Origin: Acinetobacter cumulans
GTDB taxonomy: Bacteria > Pseudomonadota > Gammaproteobacteria > Pseudomonadales > Moraxellaceae
Length of the DNA stretch: 64,000 bases
Assembly: GCF_003024525.3 (NCBI RefSeq)
Contig: NZ_CP035934.2
Coordinates: 806,001-870,000, forward strand
Direction: 5' to 3'
The notes beneath the pieces are model-generated. The model ran no database searches and had not been told where the DNA came from. It saw only the letters and a program-made list of their open reading frames with translations. Positions within the stretch are counted from its first letter, which is position 1. Every line of letters begins with the position of its first letter. This document shows, one piece after another, positions 38,920 to 51,145 of this stretch. Made by a program: the position numbers and the translations under genes.

Positions 38920-40707
38920 ATGGCTGAAACTGAAATTGCTATGCCAGAATCAACGCCTGTTGATTCACGCCCAGCATTTGCAATTGTAGAAGAGCTCAAA
39001 GCCAAATTTGGTGAGAACTTCTATGTGCAAACGACTTTCGAAGACTTTCCAACAGTCTGGGTTGAGCGCGCACGTGTACAAGACGTATTAATGTTCTTGC
39101 GTACAGTGTCACGTCCTTACGTTATGCTGTTTGACTTGTCTGCGGTAGATGAGCGTTTACGTACGCACCGCGACGGTTTACCTGCGTCTGACTTCACCGT
39201 GTTCTATCACTTGTTATCGCTAGAGCGTAACAGTGACATTCGTATCAAAGTTGCGTTAAGCGAATCGGACTTAAACATCCAAACTGCAACCAACATTTGG
39301 CCGAATGCGAACTGGTATGAACGTGAAGCCTACGACATGTTTGGTATCAATTTCGAAGGGCATCCAATGCTCCGTCGTATTTTGTTGCCAACATATTGGG
39401 AGGGTCACCCACTTCGTAAAGAATATTCTGCGCGTGCAACTGAATATACACCGTATATGCAGAACCAAGCGAAGCAAGATTTCGAGCAAGAACACCTACG
39501 TTTTGTACCTGAAGATTGGGGTCTAAAACGTGGCAATGCTGACGAAGACTTCATGTTCTTGAACTTGGGTCCTAACCATCCATCTGCGCATGGTGCATTC
39601 CGTGTAATTTTGCAGTTGGACGGTGAAGAAGTTAAAGACTGCGTACCTGACATCGGCTATCACCACCGTGGTGTAGAGAAGATGGCTGAGCGTCAAACTT
39701 GGCACTCATTCATTCCGTATACAGACCGTGTGGACTACTTAGGTGGTTGTGCACAAAACATGCCTTATGTGATGGGCGTGGAGCAAATGGCGGGTATTAC
39801 TGTACCTGACCGTGCGCAATGTATCCGTGTCATGATGTCTGAATTGTTCCGTATTAATAACCACTTGCTGTTTATTGGTACTGCGATTCAGGATGCCGGC
39901 GGTATGACGCCTGTATTCTATATGTTCGCCGATCGTCAAAAAATCTATGACGCAATCGAAGCGATCACAGGCTACCGTATGCACCCAGCATGGTTCCGTA
40001 TTGGCGGTACTGCGCATGACTTACCAAATGGTTGGGACAAACTAATCCGTGAAATTTTGGATTGGATGCCAGGTCGTTTGAAAGAGTACTATACTGCTGC
40101 GCTTAAAAACTCAGTATTCATCGGTCGTACCCGTAATGTTGCTCAGTACGATGCAAAATCTGCATTGGCATGGGGCGTAACAGGTACAGGTTTACGTGCT
40201 ACAGGTATCGATTTTGACGTACGTAAGTACCGTCCATACAGTGGCTATGAAAACTACGACTTTGATGTACCGTTAGAGTACGAAGGCGATGCTTATGCAC
40301 GTGTTCTTGTTCACTTCCGTGAAATTGAAGAATCACTCAAAATCATCAAGCAATGTTTAGACAACATGCCTTCTGGTGCGTACAAAGCAGATCATCCACT
40401 GGCTGTTCCACCACCAAAAGATAAGACATTACAAGATATTGAAACGCTGATTACGCACTTCTTGAGCGTATCTTGGGGTCCTGTAATGCCTGCAGGTGAA
40501 GCATCTGTAATGGCAGAAGTGGTGAAAGGTGCGTCGAACTACTACATCACGTCTGATAAGTCGACGATGAGTTACCGTACGCGTATTCGTACACCAACCT
40601 TCACGCACTTACAGCAAATGCCTTCTGTGATTAACGGCAGTCTTGTATCTGACTTAATCATTTATTTAGCGACAATTGACGTCGTAATGGCTGACGTGGA
40701 TCGCTAA
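38920..40707 (+). CDS. nuoC: NADH-quinone oxidoreductase fused subunits C and D
   Basis: This is the fused NuoCD form (595 residues) seen in many gammaproteobacteria. Residues about 15-190 are the NuoC (30 kDa) domain with [21 protein letters not shown] and [19 protein letters not shown]. Residues about 210-595 are the NuoD (49 kDa) domain with [29 protein letters not shown] and the C-terminal DVVMADVDR. The His and Asp/Tyr residues of the quinone pocket fall in these NuoD segments. GGAAGCCAAGCTA precedes ATG 38920. It lies between nuoB and nuoE in the standard order. Confidence 0.95.
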   Translation: MAETEIAMPESTPVDSRPAFAIVEELKAKFGENFYVQTTFEDFPTVWVERARVQDVLMFLRTVSRPYVMLFDLSAVDERLRTHRDGLPASDFTVFYHLLSLERNSDIRIKVALSESDLNIQTATNIWPNANWYEREAYDMFGINFEGHPMLRRILLPTYWEGHPLRKEYSARATEYTPYMQNQAKQDFEQEHLRFVPEDWGLKRGNADEDFMFLNLGPNHPSAHGAFRVILQLDGEEVKDCVPDIGYHHRGVEKMAERQTWHSFIPYTDRVDYLGGCAQNMPYVMGVEQMAGITVPDRAQCIRVMMSELFRINNHLLFIGTAIQDAGGMTPVFYMFADRQKIYDAIEAITGYRMHPAWFRIGGTAHDLPNGWDKLIREILDWMPGRLKEYYTAALKNSVFIGRTRNVAQYDAKSALAWGVTGTGLRATGIDFDVRKYRPYSGYENYDFDVPLEYEGDAYARVLVHFREIEESLKIIKQCLDNMPSGAYKADHPLAVPPPKDKTLQDIETLITHFLSVSWGPVMPAGEASVMAEVVKGASNYYITSDKSTMSYRTRIRTPTFTHLQQMPSVINGSLVSDLIIYLATIDVVMADVDR

Positions 40708-40720
40708 GGGGTAACGCATT

Positions 40721-41230
40721 ATGATGATTTTGACTGATAAAAAGCCACGTGTGAATGTTGAAGGGATTTTGACTGCGGACGAAATTCACGATATCCAACA
40801 TCACATTGAGCATTATCCGTACCCACGTGCAGCGTGTTTGGATGCATTAAAATGCGTTCAACGTCGTAATGGCTGGGTAGATGATGCACAAATGAATGCG
40901 ATTGCTCAATTGCTGAGCATGACACTTGCTGACCTTGAAGGTGTAGCAACATTCTATAACCGTATTTACCGTCAACCAGTTGGCCGTCACGTAATTTTAT
41001 TATGTGATTCAATTGCGTGTTTCTTGATGGGTGCAGAAACTTTGGCAGAAGCATTCCAGCGTGAATTAGGCATCCAGTTTGGTCAAACGACTGCAGACGG
41101 TCGTTTCACTTTGCTTCCAATCTGCTGCTTAGGAAACTGTGATAAAGGTCCAACGTTGATGATTGATGAAGATACTCACGGATTAGTTGAAGTGACATCA
41201 ATTAAACAGTTATTGGAGAAGTATGTATGA
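40721..41230 (+). CDS. nuoE: NADH-quinone oxidoreductase subunit E
   Basis: The 169-residue subunit carries the 2Fe-2S cluster N1a. The four ligands are visible as Cys95, Cys100, Cys136 and Cys140 (LCDSIAC and CCLGNC). An N-terminal helical domain includes [20 protein letters not shown] and the VATFYNRIY segment. AAGGGG lies upstream of ATG 40721; ATG 40724 is equally possible. Its stop codon overlaps the nuoF start as ATGA, so the two are translationally coupled. Confidence 0.95.
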   Translation: MMILTDKKPRVNVEGILTADEIHDIQHHIEHYPYPRAACLDALKCVQRRNGWVDDAQMNAIAQLLSMTLADLEGVATFYNRIYRQPVGRHVILLCDSIACFLMGAETLAEAFQRELGIQFGQTTADGRFTLLPICCLGNCDKGPTLMIDEDTHGLVEVTSIKQLLEKYV

Positions 41231-42558
41231 ATACTGAACCAAAACCAATTTATGGCGACGGTAACCCAGAAACTCATCCGCTCACTTGGCGTTTAAGCAA
41301 GCAAGCGAATGTTCGTGGTGCAGACGACTATGAAGCACTTGAAGGCTATGCAGGCTTCAAAAAAGCTTTAGGTATGCAACCGAAAGAAGTACTGGACGTG
41401 ATTAAAGCTGCGACTGTAAAAGGCCGTGGTGGTGCAGGTTTCCCAGCAGGTATTAAATGGTCGCTTATGGCGCCAAATGATAACTCAGGTCCTCGTTACC
41501 TCATCTGTAACGCCGATGAAATGGAACCAGGTACGTTCAAAGACCGTTTGTTGATGGAAGATCTTCCTCACCAATTGATCGAAGGGATGTTGATTGCGGG
41601 TTATACGCTTGAAGCAACTCACGGTTATATCTTTATTCGTGGCGAATACATTGAAGCTGCGAAATACCTGAACGAAGCATTAGAGCAAATTCGTGCCAAA
41701 GGTTACTTGGGTGAAAACATCCTCGGTACAGGTTGGAGCTTTGATCTACATGTGCATACAGGTGCGGGCCGTTATATCTGTGGTGAAGAAACTGCATTGA
41801 TTAACTCGCTTGAAGGTCGCCGTGCGAACCCTCGTACTAAACCGCCATTCCCGCAAGTTGCAGGTGCTTGGGGTCGTCCTACAATCGTAAACAACGTAGA
41901 GACCTACAACAACTTACCAGCAATTATGCTTCGTGGTCCTGAGTGGTATGTTGGTTTATCTCAAGGTAAATCAAAAGATCCAGGCACAAAAATTTATGGT
42001 GCTTCAGGTAAAGTGAAATTCCCTGGTTTATGGGAACTTCCATTTGGTACAACTGCGCGTGAAGTGATTGAAGATCATGCCGGTGGTATGCGTGATGGCT
42101 TAACGCTAAAAGCATGGTTACCAGGTGGTGCATCAACTGACTTCTTGGCTGCTGAACACATCGACTTACCGATGGATGCAGAAAACATCATGAAAGCGGG
42201 TTCACGTTTAGGTACGTGTTTGCTCATGGTTGTAGACCAAACTCAATGTATGGTTTCAGCAACACGTAACCTCGAAGAATTCTTTGCACGTGAGTCATGT
42301 GGTTTCTGTACGCCTTGCCGTGACGGTTTACCTTGGGCGGTTAAAGCGCTTAAAGCATTGGAAGATGGCACGGGTAAAAAAGAAGATATTGACCATTTAC
42401 AAGAGCTTACTCGTAAGCTTTGGATTGGTAAAACTTTCTGTGCTCACGCTCCAGGTGCGATGGAACCATTAATGGGCGCACTCAAACATTTCCGTGGCGA
42501 ATTTGAAGCAAAAGTAGTAAATGCTGCTGCTCAAGTTAGCAACGTAGAACAAGCTTAA
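41227..42558 (+). CDS. nuoF: NADH-quinone oxidoreductase subunit F
   Basis: NuoF (443 residues) is the NADH-oxidising subunit with FMN and cluster N3. [13 protein letters not shown] near residue 68 is the NADH/FMN-binding glycine-rich segment. [15 protein letters not shown] and [19 protein letters not shown] complete the flavin site. [11 protein letters not shown] near residue 357, together with a later Cys (TFCAHAPGA), binds N3. The start overlaps the nuoE stop by 4 nt. nuoG follows after 11 nt. Confidence 0.96.
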   Translation: MNTEPKPIYGDGNPETHPLTWRLSKQANVRGADDYEALEGYAGFKKALGMQPKEVLDVIKAATVKGRGGAGFPAGIKWSLMAPNDNSGPRYLICNADEMEPGTFKDRLLMEDLPHQLIEGMLIAGYTLEATHGYIFIRGEYIEAAKYLNEALEQIRAKGYLGENILGTGWSFDLHVHTGAGRYICGEETALINSLEGRRANPRTKPPFPQVAGAWGRPTIVNNVETYNNLPAIMLRGPEWYVGLSQGKSKDPGTKIYGASGKVKFPGLWELPFGTTAREVIEDHAGGMRDGLTLKAWLPGGASTDFLAAEHIDLPMDAENIMKAGSRLGTCLLMVVDQTQCMVSATRNLEEFFARESCGFCTPCRDGLPWAVKALKALEDGTGKKEDIDHLQELTRKLWIGKTFCAHAPGAMEPLMGALKHFRGEFEAKVVNAAAQVSNVEQA

Positions 42559-42569
42559 GGAATTCGACT

Positions 42570-45248
42570 ATGGCTACAATTCATGTCGATGGAAAATCGT
42601 ATGAAGTCAACGGCTCGGAAAACTTGCTACAAGCATGTTTGAGTCTTGGTATTGACATCCCATACTTTTGTTGGCACCCATCCTTAGGTTCTGTCGGTTC
42701 TTGCCGTCAATGTGCTGTGACTCAATATGCGAACCCGGAAGATACCCGTGGTCGTTTAGTGATGTCGTGCATGACGCCTGCATCTGACAATACCTACATC
42801 TCAGTTGAAGACAAAGAAGCCAAAGATTTCCGTGCTTCGATTGTTGAATTCTTGATGACCAACCACCCACACGACTGTCCAGTGTGTGAAGAAGGTGGTC
42901 ACTGTCATTTACAAGATATGACTGTGATGACACAACACGACCGCCGTCGTTACCGTTTCACAAAACGTACGCACTACAACCAAGAGCTAGGCTCTTTCAT
43001 TTCACATGAAATGAACCGTTGTATCGCATGCTACCGTTGTGTTCGTTACTACAAAGACTACGCGGGTGGTACAGACTTTGGTGTGTATGCCAATGCGTCA
43101 CGTGTTTACTTTGGTCGCCCAGAATCAGGTACTTTAGAGTCTGAATTCTCTGGTAACTTAACTGAAGTTTGCCCAACAGGCGTATTTACAGACAAAACTC
43201 ACTCAGAACGCTACAACCGTAAATGGGACATGCAGTATGCGCCAAGCGTATGCCAAGGCTGTTCTTCTGGTTGTAACATCTCTCCGGGCGAACGTTATGG
43301 CGAATTACGTCGCGTAGAAAACCGTTTTAACGGTGAAGTTAACCAATACTTCCTATGTGACAAAGGCCGTTTTGGTACAGGTTATGTGAACCGTGCTGAT
43401 CGTCCACGTCAACCGCAGTTCCGTAATGGTTCAACTGTAGAAACTGTATCTGTAGATACAGCACTTGATACTGTAATTGCTAAAGTTCAAGGCAAAAAAG
43501 TATTGGGTATTGGTTCTCCACGTGCATCACTTGAATCAAACTTCGCGCTTCGCGAATTGGTTGGTCAAGACAACTACTCAACAGGTATGTCTCAAAAAGA
43601 GCAAAGCCTTGTTGAATTAGCCGCTTCTATTATGCAAACCGAGGGTGTTTACAACCCAGGTATGCGTGAAATTGAAAGCTATGATGCAGTGTTAATTTTG
43701 GGTGAAGATCTGACTCAAACTGCGCCTCGTATGGCTTTATCTGTTCGCCAAGCTGCGAAAAATAAAGGCAAAGAGATGGCTGCAGAGCGCCGTACACAAG
43801 ACTGGTTGGCTGAACCTGTACAACGTATTGCTCAAGATGCTAAATCTCCAATTTACATTCTTGCTGCGACACAAACACGTTTGTCTGATATTGCTGAAGG
43901 CGAAGTGGTTGCATCTCCAAACGACATCGCGCGTTTAGGCTTTGCAGTTGCAGCTGCGGTTAAAGGTGAAACAGTGACTGGTCTTGCTGACGATGCGAAA
44001 GCATTTGCACAAACCATTGCTGACACTTTAAAAGCAGCGAAAAAACCACTGATCATCTCAGGTACAAGCTTACAAGACGCATCAATCATGGAAGCTGCAG
44101 CACAAGTTGCACAAAACCTTGGTAATGCAGGTCTTACATTGACTGTTCCAGAAGTGAACTCAATGGGCTTAGCAATCTTTGGTGGCCAAAGCTTAGAGCA
44201 AGCATTTGCACAAGACTTTGATACTGTTGTTGTGGTTGAAAATGACCTTTACCGTCGTTTACCTGCAGCTCAAGTAGATGCAGCTCTTGCTGGCAAAGAA
44301 GTAATCGTACTTGACCACTCAGAAACTGCGACTGTTGCACAAGCCAATATCGTACTTTCTGCAGCAAGCTTCGCTGAAGGTGATGGTACTGTTGTTTCTC
44401 AAGAAGGCCGTGCACAACGTTTCTACCAAGTGTATGACCCAAGCTATTACAAACCTGAACTTGCGATCAAAGAATCTTGGCGCTGGTTACATGCCATTGA
44501 AACTGGTGTGAAAGGTAAAGCGATTTCTTGGACACTTCTTGATGATGTCATCGAGTCAGTTGCGAAAAACGTACCTGCACTTGAAGCAATTCAAGATGTA
44601 GCACCAGATGCGGGCTTCCGTGTACATGGCCTTAAAGTGGCACGTGAACCACGTCGTTACTCTGGTCGTACAGCAATGCGCGCACCACTTTCAATTCATG
44701 AGCCTAAACAGCCAACAGACAAAGATTCTGCATTAACGTTCTCTATGGAAGGTTATGTGGGTAATCAAACGCCATCACCATTGGTGCCGTTTGCTTGGTC
44801 TGCAGGTTGGAACTCACCACAAGCTTGGAATAAATTCCAAGACAACGTGGGTGGTCACTTGAAAGGTGGTGATTCAGGCGTTCGTTTATTCGATCGTTTA
44901 GCGAAACGTCCAGCACGTACTTTTGTTGCTCCAGCAACAGTAGTAGCAAACGCTGAAAGCTTCCGTTTAGTGCCAATGCATCACATTTTTGCATCTGGCG
45001 AATTTACAGTGAAAACACCTGCAATGGAAACACGTATTCCTGAAGCAGTATTTGCTGTAGGTGAACAAGATGCGACTCGCTTAAATGTTCAAGACGGTCA
45101 AACAATTACAGTGAAAGCTGGCGAAACAGAAATCGTATTGCCAGTACAAGTAATTGAATATTTACCGACAGGTTATATTGGTTACCCAATTGGTCTAGCA
45201 CCAACGGTTTCTCTTGCTGAGCCTGTTTCAGTCGCGGTAGGAGTGTAA
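42570..45248 (+). CDS. nuoG: NADH-quinone oxidoreductase subunit G
   Basis: The 892-residue subunit is the large iron-sulfur protein of the peripheral arm. Its N-terminus has a plant-ferredoxin-like 2Fe-2S site (Cys34, Cys45, Cys48, Cys67), then the HxxxCxxCxxxxxC motif [15 protein letters not shown] for N5, then [13 protein letters not shown] further CQGCSSGCN around residue 228-235 fits the N7 site. The remaining 600 residues form a molybdopterin-oxidoreductase-like fold without cofactor. AAGGAATTCGACT precedes ATG 42570. nuoH begins 3 nt after it ends. Confidence 0.95.
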   Translation: MATIHVDGKSYEVNGSENLLQACLSLGIDIPYFCWHPSLGSVGSCRQCAVTQYANPEDTRGRLVMSCMTPASDNTYISVEDKEAKDFRASIVEFLMTNHPHDCPVCEEGGHCHLQDMTVMTQHDRRRYRFTKRTHYNQELGSFISHEMNRCIACYRCVRYYKDYAGGTDFGVYANASRVYFGRPESGTLESEFSGNLTEVCPTGVFTDKTHSERYNRKWDMQYAPSVCQGCSSGCNISPGERYGELRRVENRFNGEVNQYFLCDKGRFGTGYVNRADRPRQPQFRNGSTVETVSVDTALDTVIAKVQGKKVLGIGSPRASLESNFALRELVGQDNYSTGMSQKEQSLVELAASIMQTEGVYNPGMREIESYDAVLILGEDLTQTAPRMALSVRQAAKNKGKEMAAERRTQDWLAEPVQRIAQDAKSPIYILAATQTRLSDIAEGEVVASPNDIARLGFAVAAAVKGETVTGLADDAKAFAQTIADTLKAAKKPLIISGTSLQDASIMEAAAQVAQNLGNAGLTLTVPEVNSMGLAIFGGQSLEQAFAQDFDTVVVVENDLYRRLPAAQVDAALAGKEVIVLDHSETATVAQANIVLSAASFAEGDGTVVSQEGRAQRFYQVYDPSYYKPELAIKESWRWLHAIETGVKGKAISWTLLDDVIESVAKNVPALEAIQDVAPDAGFRVHGLKVAREPRRYSGRTAMRAPLSIHEPKQPTDKDSALTFSMEGYVGNQTPSPLVPFAWSAGWNSPQAWNKFQDNVGGHLKGGDSGVRLFDRLAKRPARTFVAPATVVANAESFRLVPMHHIFASGEFTVKTPAMETRIPEAVFAVGEQDATRLNVQDGQTITVKAGETEIVLPVQVIEYLPTGYIGYPIGLAPTVSLAEPVSVAVGV

Positions 45249-45251
45249 TTC

Positions 45252-46259
45252 ATGCAACAAGAATTAATACGTCAAACGCCGCTTTGGGCTGAGAACTGGC
45301 CGATTGCCTACTCTGTAGTTCAAGCGATTGTGATCTTACTGGTTGTAGTTTTGATCGCTGCGTTAATGTCGTTTATTGAACGTCGTCTACTTGCATTGTG
45401 GCAAGACCGTTATGGTCCGAACCGTGTAGGTCCGGGCGGTATGTTCCAGATTGTTGCCGACATGCTTAAAATCATGTTTAAGGAAGACTGGACACCAAAA
45501 TTTGCTGACAAATTAACATTCCGTTTAGCACCAGCAGTTGCAATGGCAACTGCGGTGTTATCGTTCATGGTTATTCCAGTATCGCCTTATTTAGGCGTAT
45601 CGGACATGAGCATTGGCTTGTTGTTCTTTATGGCAATGGCAGGTATTGCGGTTTATGCAGTATTGTTTGGTGGTTGGTCTTCAAACAACAAATATGCATT
45701 ACTTGGCGGTTTACGTTCTGCTGCTCAAACCATTTCGTATGAAGTGTTCTTGGGTATCTCGTTGATGGGTGTAGTGGCAATTGCTGGTTCATTCAACATG
45801 CGTGAAATTGTTGAAGCGCAAAAAGATGTTTGGTTTGTTGTTCCTCAATTCTTAGGTTTCTTAATCTTCGTGGTTGCGGGTGTTGCGGTAACTCACCGTC
45901 ATCCATTTGACCAACCAGAAGCAGAACAAGAATTGGCGGAAGGTTACCATGTCGAATATGGCGGTATGAAATGGGGTATGTTCTTCGTTGCGGAATACGT
46001 AAACGTAGTATTGATCTCTGCTTTAATCGTAACTTTATTCTTCGGTGGCTGGTTAGCGCCATTCAACCTTGAAATTCTGTATGTTCCAGCAGCATTCTGG
46101 TTCATTATTAAAACAGCATTCTTTGTAATGATGTTCGTTTTAGCGCGTGGCTCTTTAATGCGTCCTCGTTATGACCAAGTAATGAACTTTGGCTGGAAAA
46201 TTTGCTTGCCATTAGCGTTAGTTAACTTGCTAGTTACTGCCGCAGTTGTGTTGTGGTAA
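45252..46259 (+). CDS. nuoH: NADH-quinone oxidoreductase subunit H
   Basis: The 335-residue membrane subunit links the peripheral and membrane arms and forms part of the quinone chamber. About eight helices are visible. Conserved loops are [21 protein letters not shown] (about residues 43-63), [11 protein letters not shown], and the [22 protein letters not shown] loop near residues 220-240 with its acidic cluster. It starts 3 nt after nuoG and is followed by nuoI after 16 nt. Confidence 0.96.
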   Translation: MQQELIRQTPLWAENWPIAYSVVQAIVILLVVVLIAALMSFIERRLLALWQDRYGPNRVGPGGMFQIVADMLKIMFKEDWTPKFADKLTFRLAPAVAMATAVLSFMVIPVSPYLGVSDMSIGLLFFMAMAGIAVYAVLFGGWSSNNKYALLGGLRSAAQTISYEVFLGISLMGVVAIAGSFNMREIVEAQKDVWFVVPQFLGFLIFVVAGVAVTHRHPFDQPEAEQELAEGYHVEYGGMKWGMFFVAEYVNVVLISALIVTLFFGGWLAPFNLEILYVPAAFWFIIKTAFFVMMFVLARGSLMRPRYDQVMNFGWKICLPLALVNLLVTAAVVLW

Positions 46260-46275
46260 GGGCAGGGAGAACAAA

Positions 46276-46818
46276 ATGTTTAAATTTCTAGCCGGGTTTG
46301 GATCGATTGTACGTTCGCTTTGGATGGTGTTTAGCCACGCAACGCGTAAACGTGACACGATTCTATATCCAGAAGTGCCAGCCGAAGAAATCGTGCCACC
46401 ACGTTTCCGTGGTCGTATTGTATTGACGCGTGACCCAGATGGCGAAGAGCGTTGTGTTGCATGTAACCTATGTGCGGTTGCATGTCCAGTTGGCTGTATT
46501 TCACTACAAAAAGCTGAACAAGAAGACGGTCGTTGGTACCCAGAGTTTTTCCGTATCAACTTCTCACGTTGTATCTTCTGCGGTATGTGTGAAGAAGCAT
46601 GTCCGACAACTGCTATTCAGTTGACGCCAGACTTCGAATTATCTGAATACGTTCGTCAAGACCTTGTATATGAGAAAGAACACTTACTTATCTCAGGTCC
46701 TGGTAAATACCCTGACTACAACTTCTACCGTGTAACCGGTATGGCAGTTGCAGGTAAAGACAAAGGTCAAGCACAACGCGAAAGTGCGCCTGTTGATGTA
46801 CGGAGTCTATTACCATGA
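46276..46818 (+). CDS. nuoI: NADH-quinone oxidoreductase subunit I
   Basis: NuoI (180 residues) holds two 4Fe-4S clusters, N6a and N6b. Ligands are Cys60, 63, 66 and 70 ([11 protein letters not shown]) and Cys99, 102, 105 and 109 ([11 protein letters not shown]). An amphipathic N-terminus docks it on NuoH. ATG 46276 is chosen because GGGAGA lies just upstream; a longer frame from 46246 overlaps nuoH and is not needed. The stop overlaps the nuoJ start. Confidence 0.95.
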   Translation: MFKFLAGFGSIVRSLWMVFSHATRKRDTILYPEVPAEEIVPPRFRGRIVLTRDPDGEERCVACNLCAVACPVGCISLQKAEQEDGRWYPEFFRINFSRCIFCGMCEEACPTTAIQLTPDFELSEYVRQDLVYEKEHLLISGPGKYPDYNFYRVTGMAVAGKDKGQAQRESAPVDVRSLLP

Positions 46819-47336
46819 TGTGGCCGTTTTATTTGATGGCACTTGTGGCCATCGTCTCTACGATTCGTGTTGTGACTAACACGAATCCAGTACATGCTTT
46901 ATTAAGCTTAATTGTTTCATTACTTGCTGTTGCTGGTATGTTCATGATCGTGGGTGCGCCGTTTGCTGGTGCACTTGAAATCATCGTATACGCAGGCGCC
47001 ATTATGGTTCTGTTCGTATTCGTTGTGATGATGTTGAACTTGGGTCAACAAACCATGGAACAAGAAAGCAAGTGGCTAACTTCATCTGCGTGGGCTTATC
47101 CTGCGTTGATGAGCTTCCTCATGGGCCTCGTTCTTGTATGGATGTTGGGTTCAGACTACACCAAACCTTCTTTGGTGATGGGTGCGGAAATTGTTGGTCC
47201 TAAAGCTGTAGGTACAACACTCTTTACTCAGTACTTATTATTGGTTGAAGTTGCCGCGATGTTATTGCTTGGTGCACTTGTTGCAGCATTCCATCTTGGT
47301 AAACGTGAACCAAGTGCAGAAGAGGAAAAAGAATAA
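46815..47336 (+). CDS. nuoJ: NADH-quinone oxidoreductase subunit J
   Basis: The 173-residue hydrophobic subunit has five membrane helices. Helix 3 contains the conserved [20 protein letters not shown] with its pi-bulge region. Another conserved stretch is [24 protein letters not shown] 46815 overlaps the nuoI stop (ATGATG), so ATG 46818 is also possible. The stop codon overlaps the nuoK start by 1 nt. Confidence 0.94.
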   Translation: MMWPFYLMALVAIVSTIRVVTNTNPVHALLSLIVSLLAVAGMFMIVGAPFAGALEIIVYAGAIMVLFVFVVMMLNLGQQTMEQESKWLTSSAWAYPALMSFLMGLVLVWMLGSDYTKPSLVMGAEIVGPKAVGTTLFTQYLLLVEVAAMLLLGALVAAFHLGKREPSAEEEKE

Positions 47337-47644
47337 TGGGCAACATCCCTTTAGAACATGGTTTGATCGTTGCAACCATTCTTTTTGCACTGGGTTTTTA
47401 CGGTGTAATGGTACGACGCAACTTACTATTTATTTTGATGAGCCTTGAAATCATGATGAACGCTGCTGCTTTGGCGTTCGTTTTGGCAGGGAGCGCATGG
47501 GCGCAACCAGATGGCCAAATCATGTTCATCTTGATCTTAACGCTTGCTGCGGCAGAGGCTTGTATCGGTCTTGCTATCGTCCTTCAGTTCTATCATCGCT
47601 TCCATCATTTGGATGTGGATGCTGCTAGTGAGATGCGCGGATGA
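47336..47644 (+). CDS. nuoK: NADH-quinone oxidoreductase subunit K
   Basis: This 102-residue subunit has three membrane helices. Conserved acidic residues of the proton path are visible in [13 protein letters not shown] (helix 2) and [16 protein letters not shown] (helix 3). It is related to MrpC. Start and stop codons overlap nuoJ and nuoL, so it is translated as part of a tightly coupled block. Length equals that of E. coli NuoK. Confidence 0.95.
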   Translation: MGNIPLEHGLIVATILFALGFYGVMVRRNLLFILMSLEIMMNAAALAFVLAGSAWAQPDGQIMFILILTLAAAEACIGLAIVLQFYHRFHHLDVDAASEMRG

Positions 47645-49530
47645 GCTATTTATATTTAACAGTATTATTTCCGCTCATTGGTTTTATCCTTTTAGCGGCA
47701 GGTCGTAATAACCTACCTGAAAAACTTGCAGCGGTTATTGGTGCGGGTTCTGTTGGTCTATCTGCATTATTTGCTTTGATTGCTGGCTTGGACTTTGTAA
47801 ATAACGGTTCAGTAGCAACAACACAGCATTTGTGGACTTGGTTTAGCGTTGGTGGTTTAGCACCAGGCTTCTCACTACATCTTGATGGTCTGTCATTACT
47901 TATGATGGGCATGATTACAGGTGTAGGTTTCCTTATTCACATCTTCGCAACGTGGTATATGCGTGGTGAAGAAGATTTTGCACGTTTCTTCTCTTACTTC
48001 AACCTATTCGTAGCAAGCATGTTGCTTCTCGTTTTGGGCGATAACTTGGCGTTATTGTTCTTAGGTTGGGAAGGCGTAGGTCTGTGTTCTTATCTATTGA
48101 TTGGTTACTACTACCAAAACCCTGCAAATGGCTTTGCTGCGATTAAAGCGTTCACTGTAACGCGTGTGGGTGACGTATTCTTACTAATTGCATTGTTCTT
48201 AATCTACCAACAGTTTGGTACTTTAAACATTGCAGAAGTGGTTGTGGCTGCACCGACTGTATTGGCACAAAGTTCATCGATCGCAATCTGGACAGCATTA
48301 ATGTTGTTCTTGGGTGCGGCAGGTAAATCTGCGCAAATTCCATTACAAACATGGTTGGCAGATGCGATGGCTGGTCCTACACCAGTATCTGCATTGATCC
48401 ACGCAGCAACAATGGTAACAGCAGGTGTTTACCTGTGCTGCCGTATGTTCACTGTGTTTGAACAAGCGCCTGAAGTGATGATGTTTATCTCTATCACAGG
48501 TGCGGTAACATTATTGGTTGCTGGTTTTGCAGCATTGGTACAAACCGACATCAAACGTATTCTTGCTTACTCAACAATGAGTCAGTTGGGTTATATGTTT
48601 ATGGCAGTGGGTGCTGAAGCTTACCAAGCAGGCCTATTCCACATGCTTACGCATGCGTTCTTTAAAGCGTTATTGTTCCTTTCTTCTGGTGCGGTAATTC
48701 TTGCTTACCATCACGAACAAAACATTTTCAAAATGGGTGGCTTGTTCCATAAGAACAAATTCCTATTTGCATGTTTTGCAATTGGTGGTGGTGCCTTGGC
48801 AGCAATCCCATTCATCACAATCGGCTTCTTCTCTAAAGATGCGATCTTGGGTGCGGTATGGGTGAAAGGTCAAGCTGTTGCAGTATATGATTGCTTATAC
48901 TGGACTGGTGTTGCAGGTGCATTCTTAACGTCTATTTATACATTCCGTTTAATTTGGGTTGTATTCTTTGGTAAAGAAAACACGCCTTACCATGAAATTA
49001 AAGGTGTAACTTACTGGGGTCCATTGGCCATCCTTGCGGTGCTGTCAACAGGTCTTGCTTATGTATTAAAAGCACCAGTAACTAACATTTTAAATGCAGC
49101 TCAAATCCCTGCGTTTAATGTTCCTGAAGCGCTTGAGCATGGCATGCACAGTGCTGAATACACAGCTGTAGGTATTGCACTTGCAGGTCTTGTGGTTGGT
49201 GTTGTGTTATTTGCCTTCGCATACAATGCAGTTAAAGCATTTGCTAAAACTTCTTTGGGTGCGGGTCTTGCGAATATCTGCCGTAATGCACTTGGTTTCG
49301 ATGCGTTATACAACCTTGTATTCGTGAAACCATATTTGCTTATCGCGAAAATCTTAGGTCGTGATCCAATTGATGGCTTGTGGCTAGTATTGCCTGCACT
49401 TGTTAAAGCAGGTAACAGCTTCACAAGTTCACGTCAAACGGGTTCTTTGCGTGAATACGCATCGAGTATGGCATTCGGTACGGTTGTCCTACTGTTGATC
49501 TTGGTCGTGATTCAGGTCGTGGGGAAATAA
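47641..49530 (+). CDS. nuoL: NADH-quinone oxidoreductase subunit L
   Basis: NuoL (629 residues) is the distal antiporter-like proton pump subunit with a long lateral helix. Conserved pieces include [18 protein letters not shown] near residue 140 with the key Glu, [41 protein letters not shown] sequence near 225-260, and [15 protein letters not shown] near 310. The C-terminal 120 residues include the amphipathic HL helix. The start overlaps the nuoK stop (ATGA). Confidence 0.95.
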   Translation: MSYLYLTVLFPLIGFILLAAGRNNLPEKLAAVIGAGSVGLSALFALIAGLDFVNNGSVATTQHLWTWFSVGGLAPGFSLHLDGLSLLMMGMITGVGFLIHIFATWYMRGEEDFARFFSYFNLFVASMLLLVLGDNLALLFLGWEGVGLCSYLLIGYYYQNPANGFAAIKAFTVTRVGDVFLLIALFLIYQQFGTLNIAEVVVAAPTVLAQSSSIAIWTALMLFLGAAGKSAQIPLQTWLADAMAGPTPVSALIHAATMVTAGVYLCCRMFTVFEQAPEVMMFISITGAVTLLVAGFAALVQTDIKRILAYSTMSQLGYMFMAVGAEAYQAGLFHMLTHAFFKALLFLSSGAVILAYHHEQNIFKMGGLFHKNKFLFACFAIGGGALAAIPFITIGFFSKDAILGAVWVKGQAVAVYDCLYWTGVAGAFLTSIYTFRLIWVVFFGKENTPYHEIKGVTYWGPLAILAVLSTGLAYVLKAPVTNILNAAQIPAFNVPEALEHGMHSAEYTAVGIALAGLVVGVVLFAFAYNAVKAFAKTSLGAGLANICRNALGFDALYNLVFVKPYLLIAKILGRDPIDGLWLVLPALVKAGNSFTSSRQTGSLREYASSMAFGTVVLLLILVVIQVVGK

Positions 49531-49531
49531 A

Positions 49532-51142
49532 ATGGAAGCTAATAATTTAATTTTACCCGCTCTGATCCTTATTCCGTTCATTGCAGGTTTCGCATGCTGG
49601 TTGGTCGATAAACTCGACCAACACTTGCCACGCTATATCGCCTTGATTGGTATGTTAGTGACTTTGGGTTTAACCATTGCACTTTGGCAAACAGGTACAT
49701 ATAGCTATGAATTAGGTAGCCAAGCACCAACTTGGGCTGCTCAATTCAATATTCCTTGGATTCAAACACTCGGAATTAACATTCACCTTGCGGTGGATGG
49801 TTTATCACTTCTTATGGTGGGTTTAACTGCACTCCTTGGTGTGTTAGCAGTAGGCTGTTCATGGGGTGAGATTCAAAAGAATGTTGGTTTCTTCCACTTA
49901 AACCTTTTATGGTCTTTAGGTGGTGTAATCGGTGTATTCCTTGCCATTGATATGTTCTTGTTCTTCTTCTTCTGGGAGATGATGCTTGTACCTATCTACT
50001 TCTTAATCGCACTTTGGGGTCACCGTGGTGCGGAAGGCAAGTCACGCGTTTACGCAGCAACTAAATTCTTCATCTATACACAAGTTGCTGGTTTAATCAT
50101 GTTAATCGGTATCCTTGGCTTAGTTGCTGTAGGTTACTCATTAAATGGTCAACTTAGCTTCAACTACAACTACTTAATGGGCGTTGCTCATACAGTAGAA
50201 GCTCAAGCACCAGCACTTGCTTATGCATTTATGGTGTGTTTGTTCATTGGTTTTGCGGTAAAACTTCCAGTTTTCCCATTACACGGCTGGTTACCAGATG
50301 CGCATGCTCAAGCACCAACAGCAGGTTCTGTTGACTTAGCGGGTATCTTGATTAAAACAGCGGCATACGGCTTACTTCGTTTCGTTATTCCATTCTTCCC
50401 AATGGCTTCAGCACAATTTGCTGATATCGCGATTATTTTGGGTCTGATTGGTATTTTCTACGGCGCGTGGTGTGCATTCCAGCAAACAGATATGAAACGT
50501 CTTTTGGCGTATACGTCTATTTCGCACATGGGCTTTGTCCTTCTAGCGATCTACGCTGGTAACATCTTAACCTTCCAAGGTTTGATGATTATGATGTTGG
50601 CGCATGGTCTTTCATCTGCTGCCTTGTTCATTATGTGTGGTCAGGTTTACGAACGTCTTCATACGCGTGATATGCGTTTGATGGGTGGTATCCGTGGTCA
50701 GTTTAAATATCTTGCATTCTTCTTGATGTTCTTTGTTGCTGCGCTTGTGGGTATCCCAGGTTTAGGTAACTTCATCGGTGAATTCCTGATTTTGATGGGC
50801 TCATACGCAAAATTCCCTGTGTATACAATTCTTGCTGCAGTAAGCCTTGTATTCGCTGGTTTGTATGGTTTGATCCTGATTCACAAAGCACTTTTTGGTA
50901 CGCCAAATGAAGCGCAAAAAGCACATTATTCATCTCCATTAAAAGATTTGAATGTACGTGAAGTTGTGATTTTACTGATCTGTGCGTTGGGTCTGGTGTG
51001 GTTGGGTCTATTCCCACAAACGTTCCTTGACGTTTCTAATTCAAGCATGGCGTGGTTAGCGAATAGCTACATTCCTGTTCAAGAAACAGTTGAGACAGTT
51101 CAGCAGGCTGTCGTTTCAGCTGAAAATGTGGAGATCCAATAA
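49532..51142 (+). CDS. nuoM: NADH-quinone oxidoreductase subunit M
   Basis: NuoM (536 residues) is the second antiporter-like subunit, with about 14 membrane helices. Key pieces are FFFFWEMMLVPIYFLIALWG near residue 150 with the conserved Glu, FAVKLPVFPLHGWLPDAHAQAPTAGS near 245-270 with the Lys of the proton path, and YTSISHMGFVLLAIY. GGGGAAATAAA precedes ATG 49532, one nt after the nuoL stop. A hydrophilic tail of about 30 residues closes it. Confidence 0.95.
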   Translation: MEANNLILPALILIPFIAGFACWLVDKLDQHLPRYIALIGMLVTLGLTIALWQTGTYSYELGSQAPTWAAQFNIPWIQTLGINIHLAVDGLSLLMVGLTALLGVLAVGCSWGEIQKNVGFFHLNLLWSLGGVIGVFLAIDMFLFFFFWEMMLVPIYFLIALWGHRGAEGKSRVYAATKFFIYTQVAGLIMLIGILGLVAVGYSLNGQLSFNYNYLMGVAHTVEAQAPALAYAFMVCLFIGFAVKLPVFPLHGWLPDAHAQAPTAGSVDLAGILIKTAAYGLLRFVIPFFPMASAQFADIAIILGLIGIFYGAWCAFQQTDMKRLLAYTSISHMGFVLLAIYAGNILTFQGLMIMMLAHGLSSAALFIMCGQVYERLHTRDMRLMGGIRGQFKYLAFFLMFFVAALVGIPGLGNFIGEFLILMGSYAKFPVYTILAAVSLVFAGLYGLILIHKALFGTPNEAQKAHYSSPLKDLNVREVVILLICALGLVWLGLFPQTFLDVSNSSMAWLANSYIPVQETVETVQQAVVSAENVEIQ

Positions 51143-51145
51143 GTC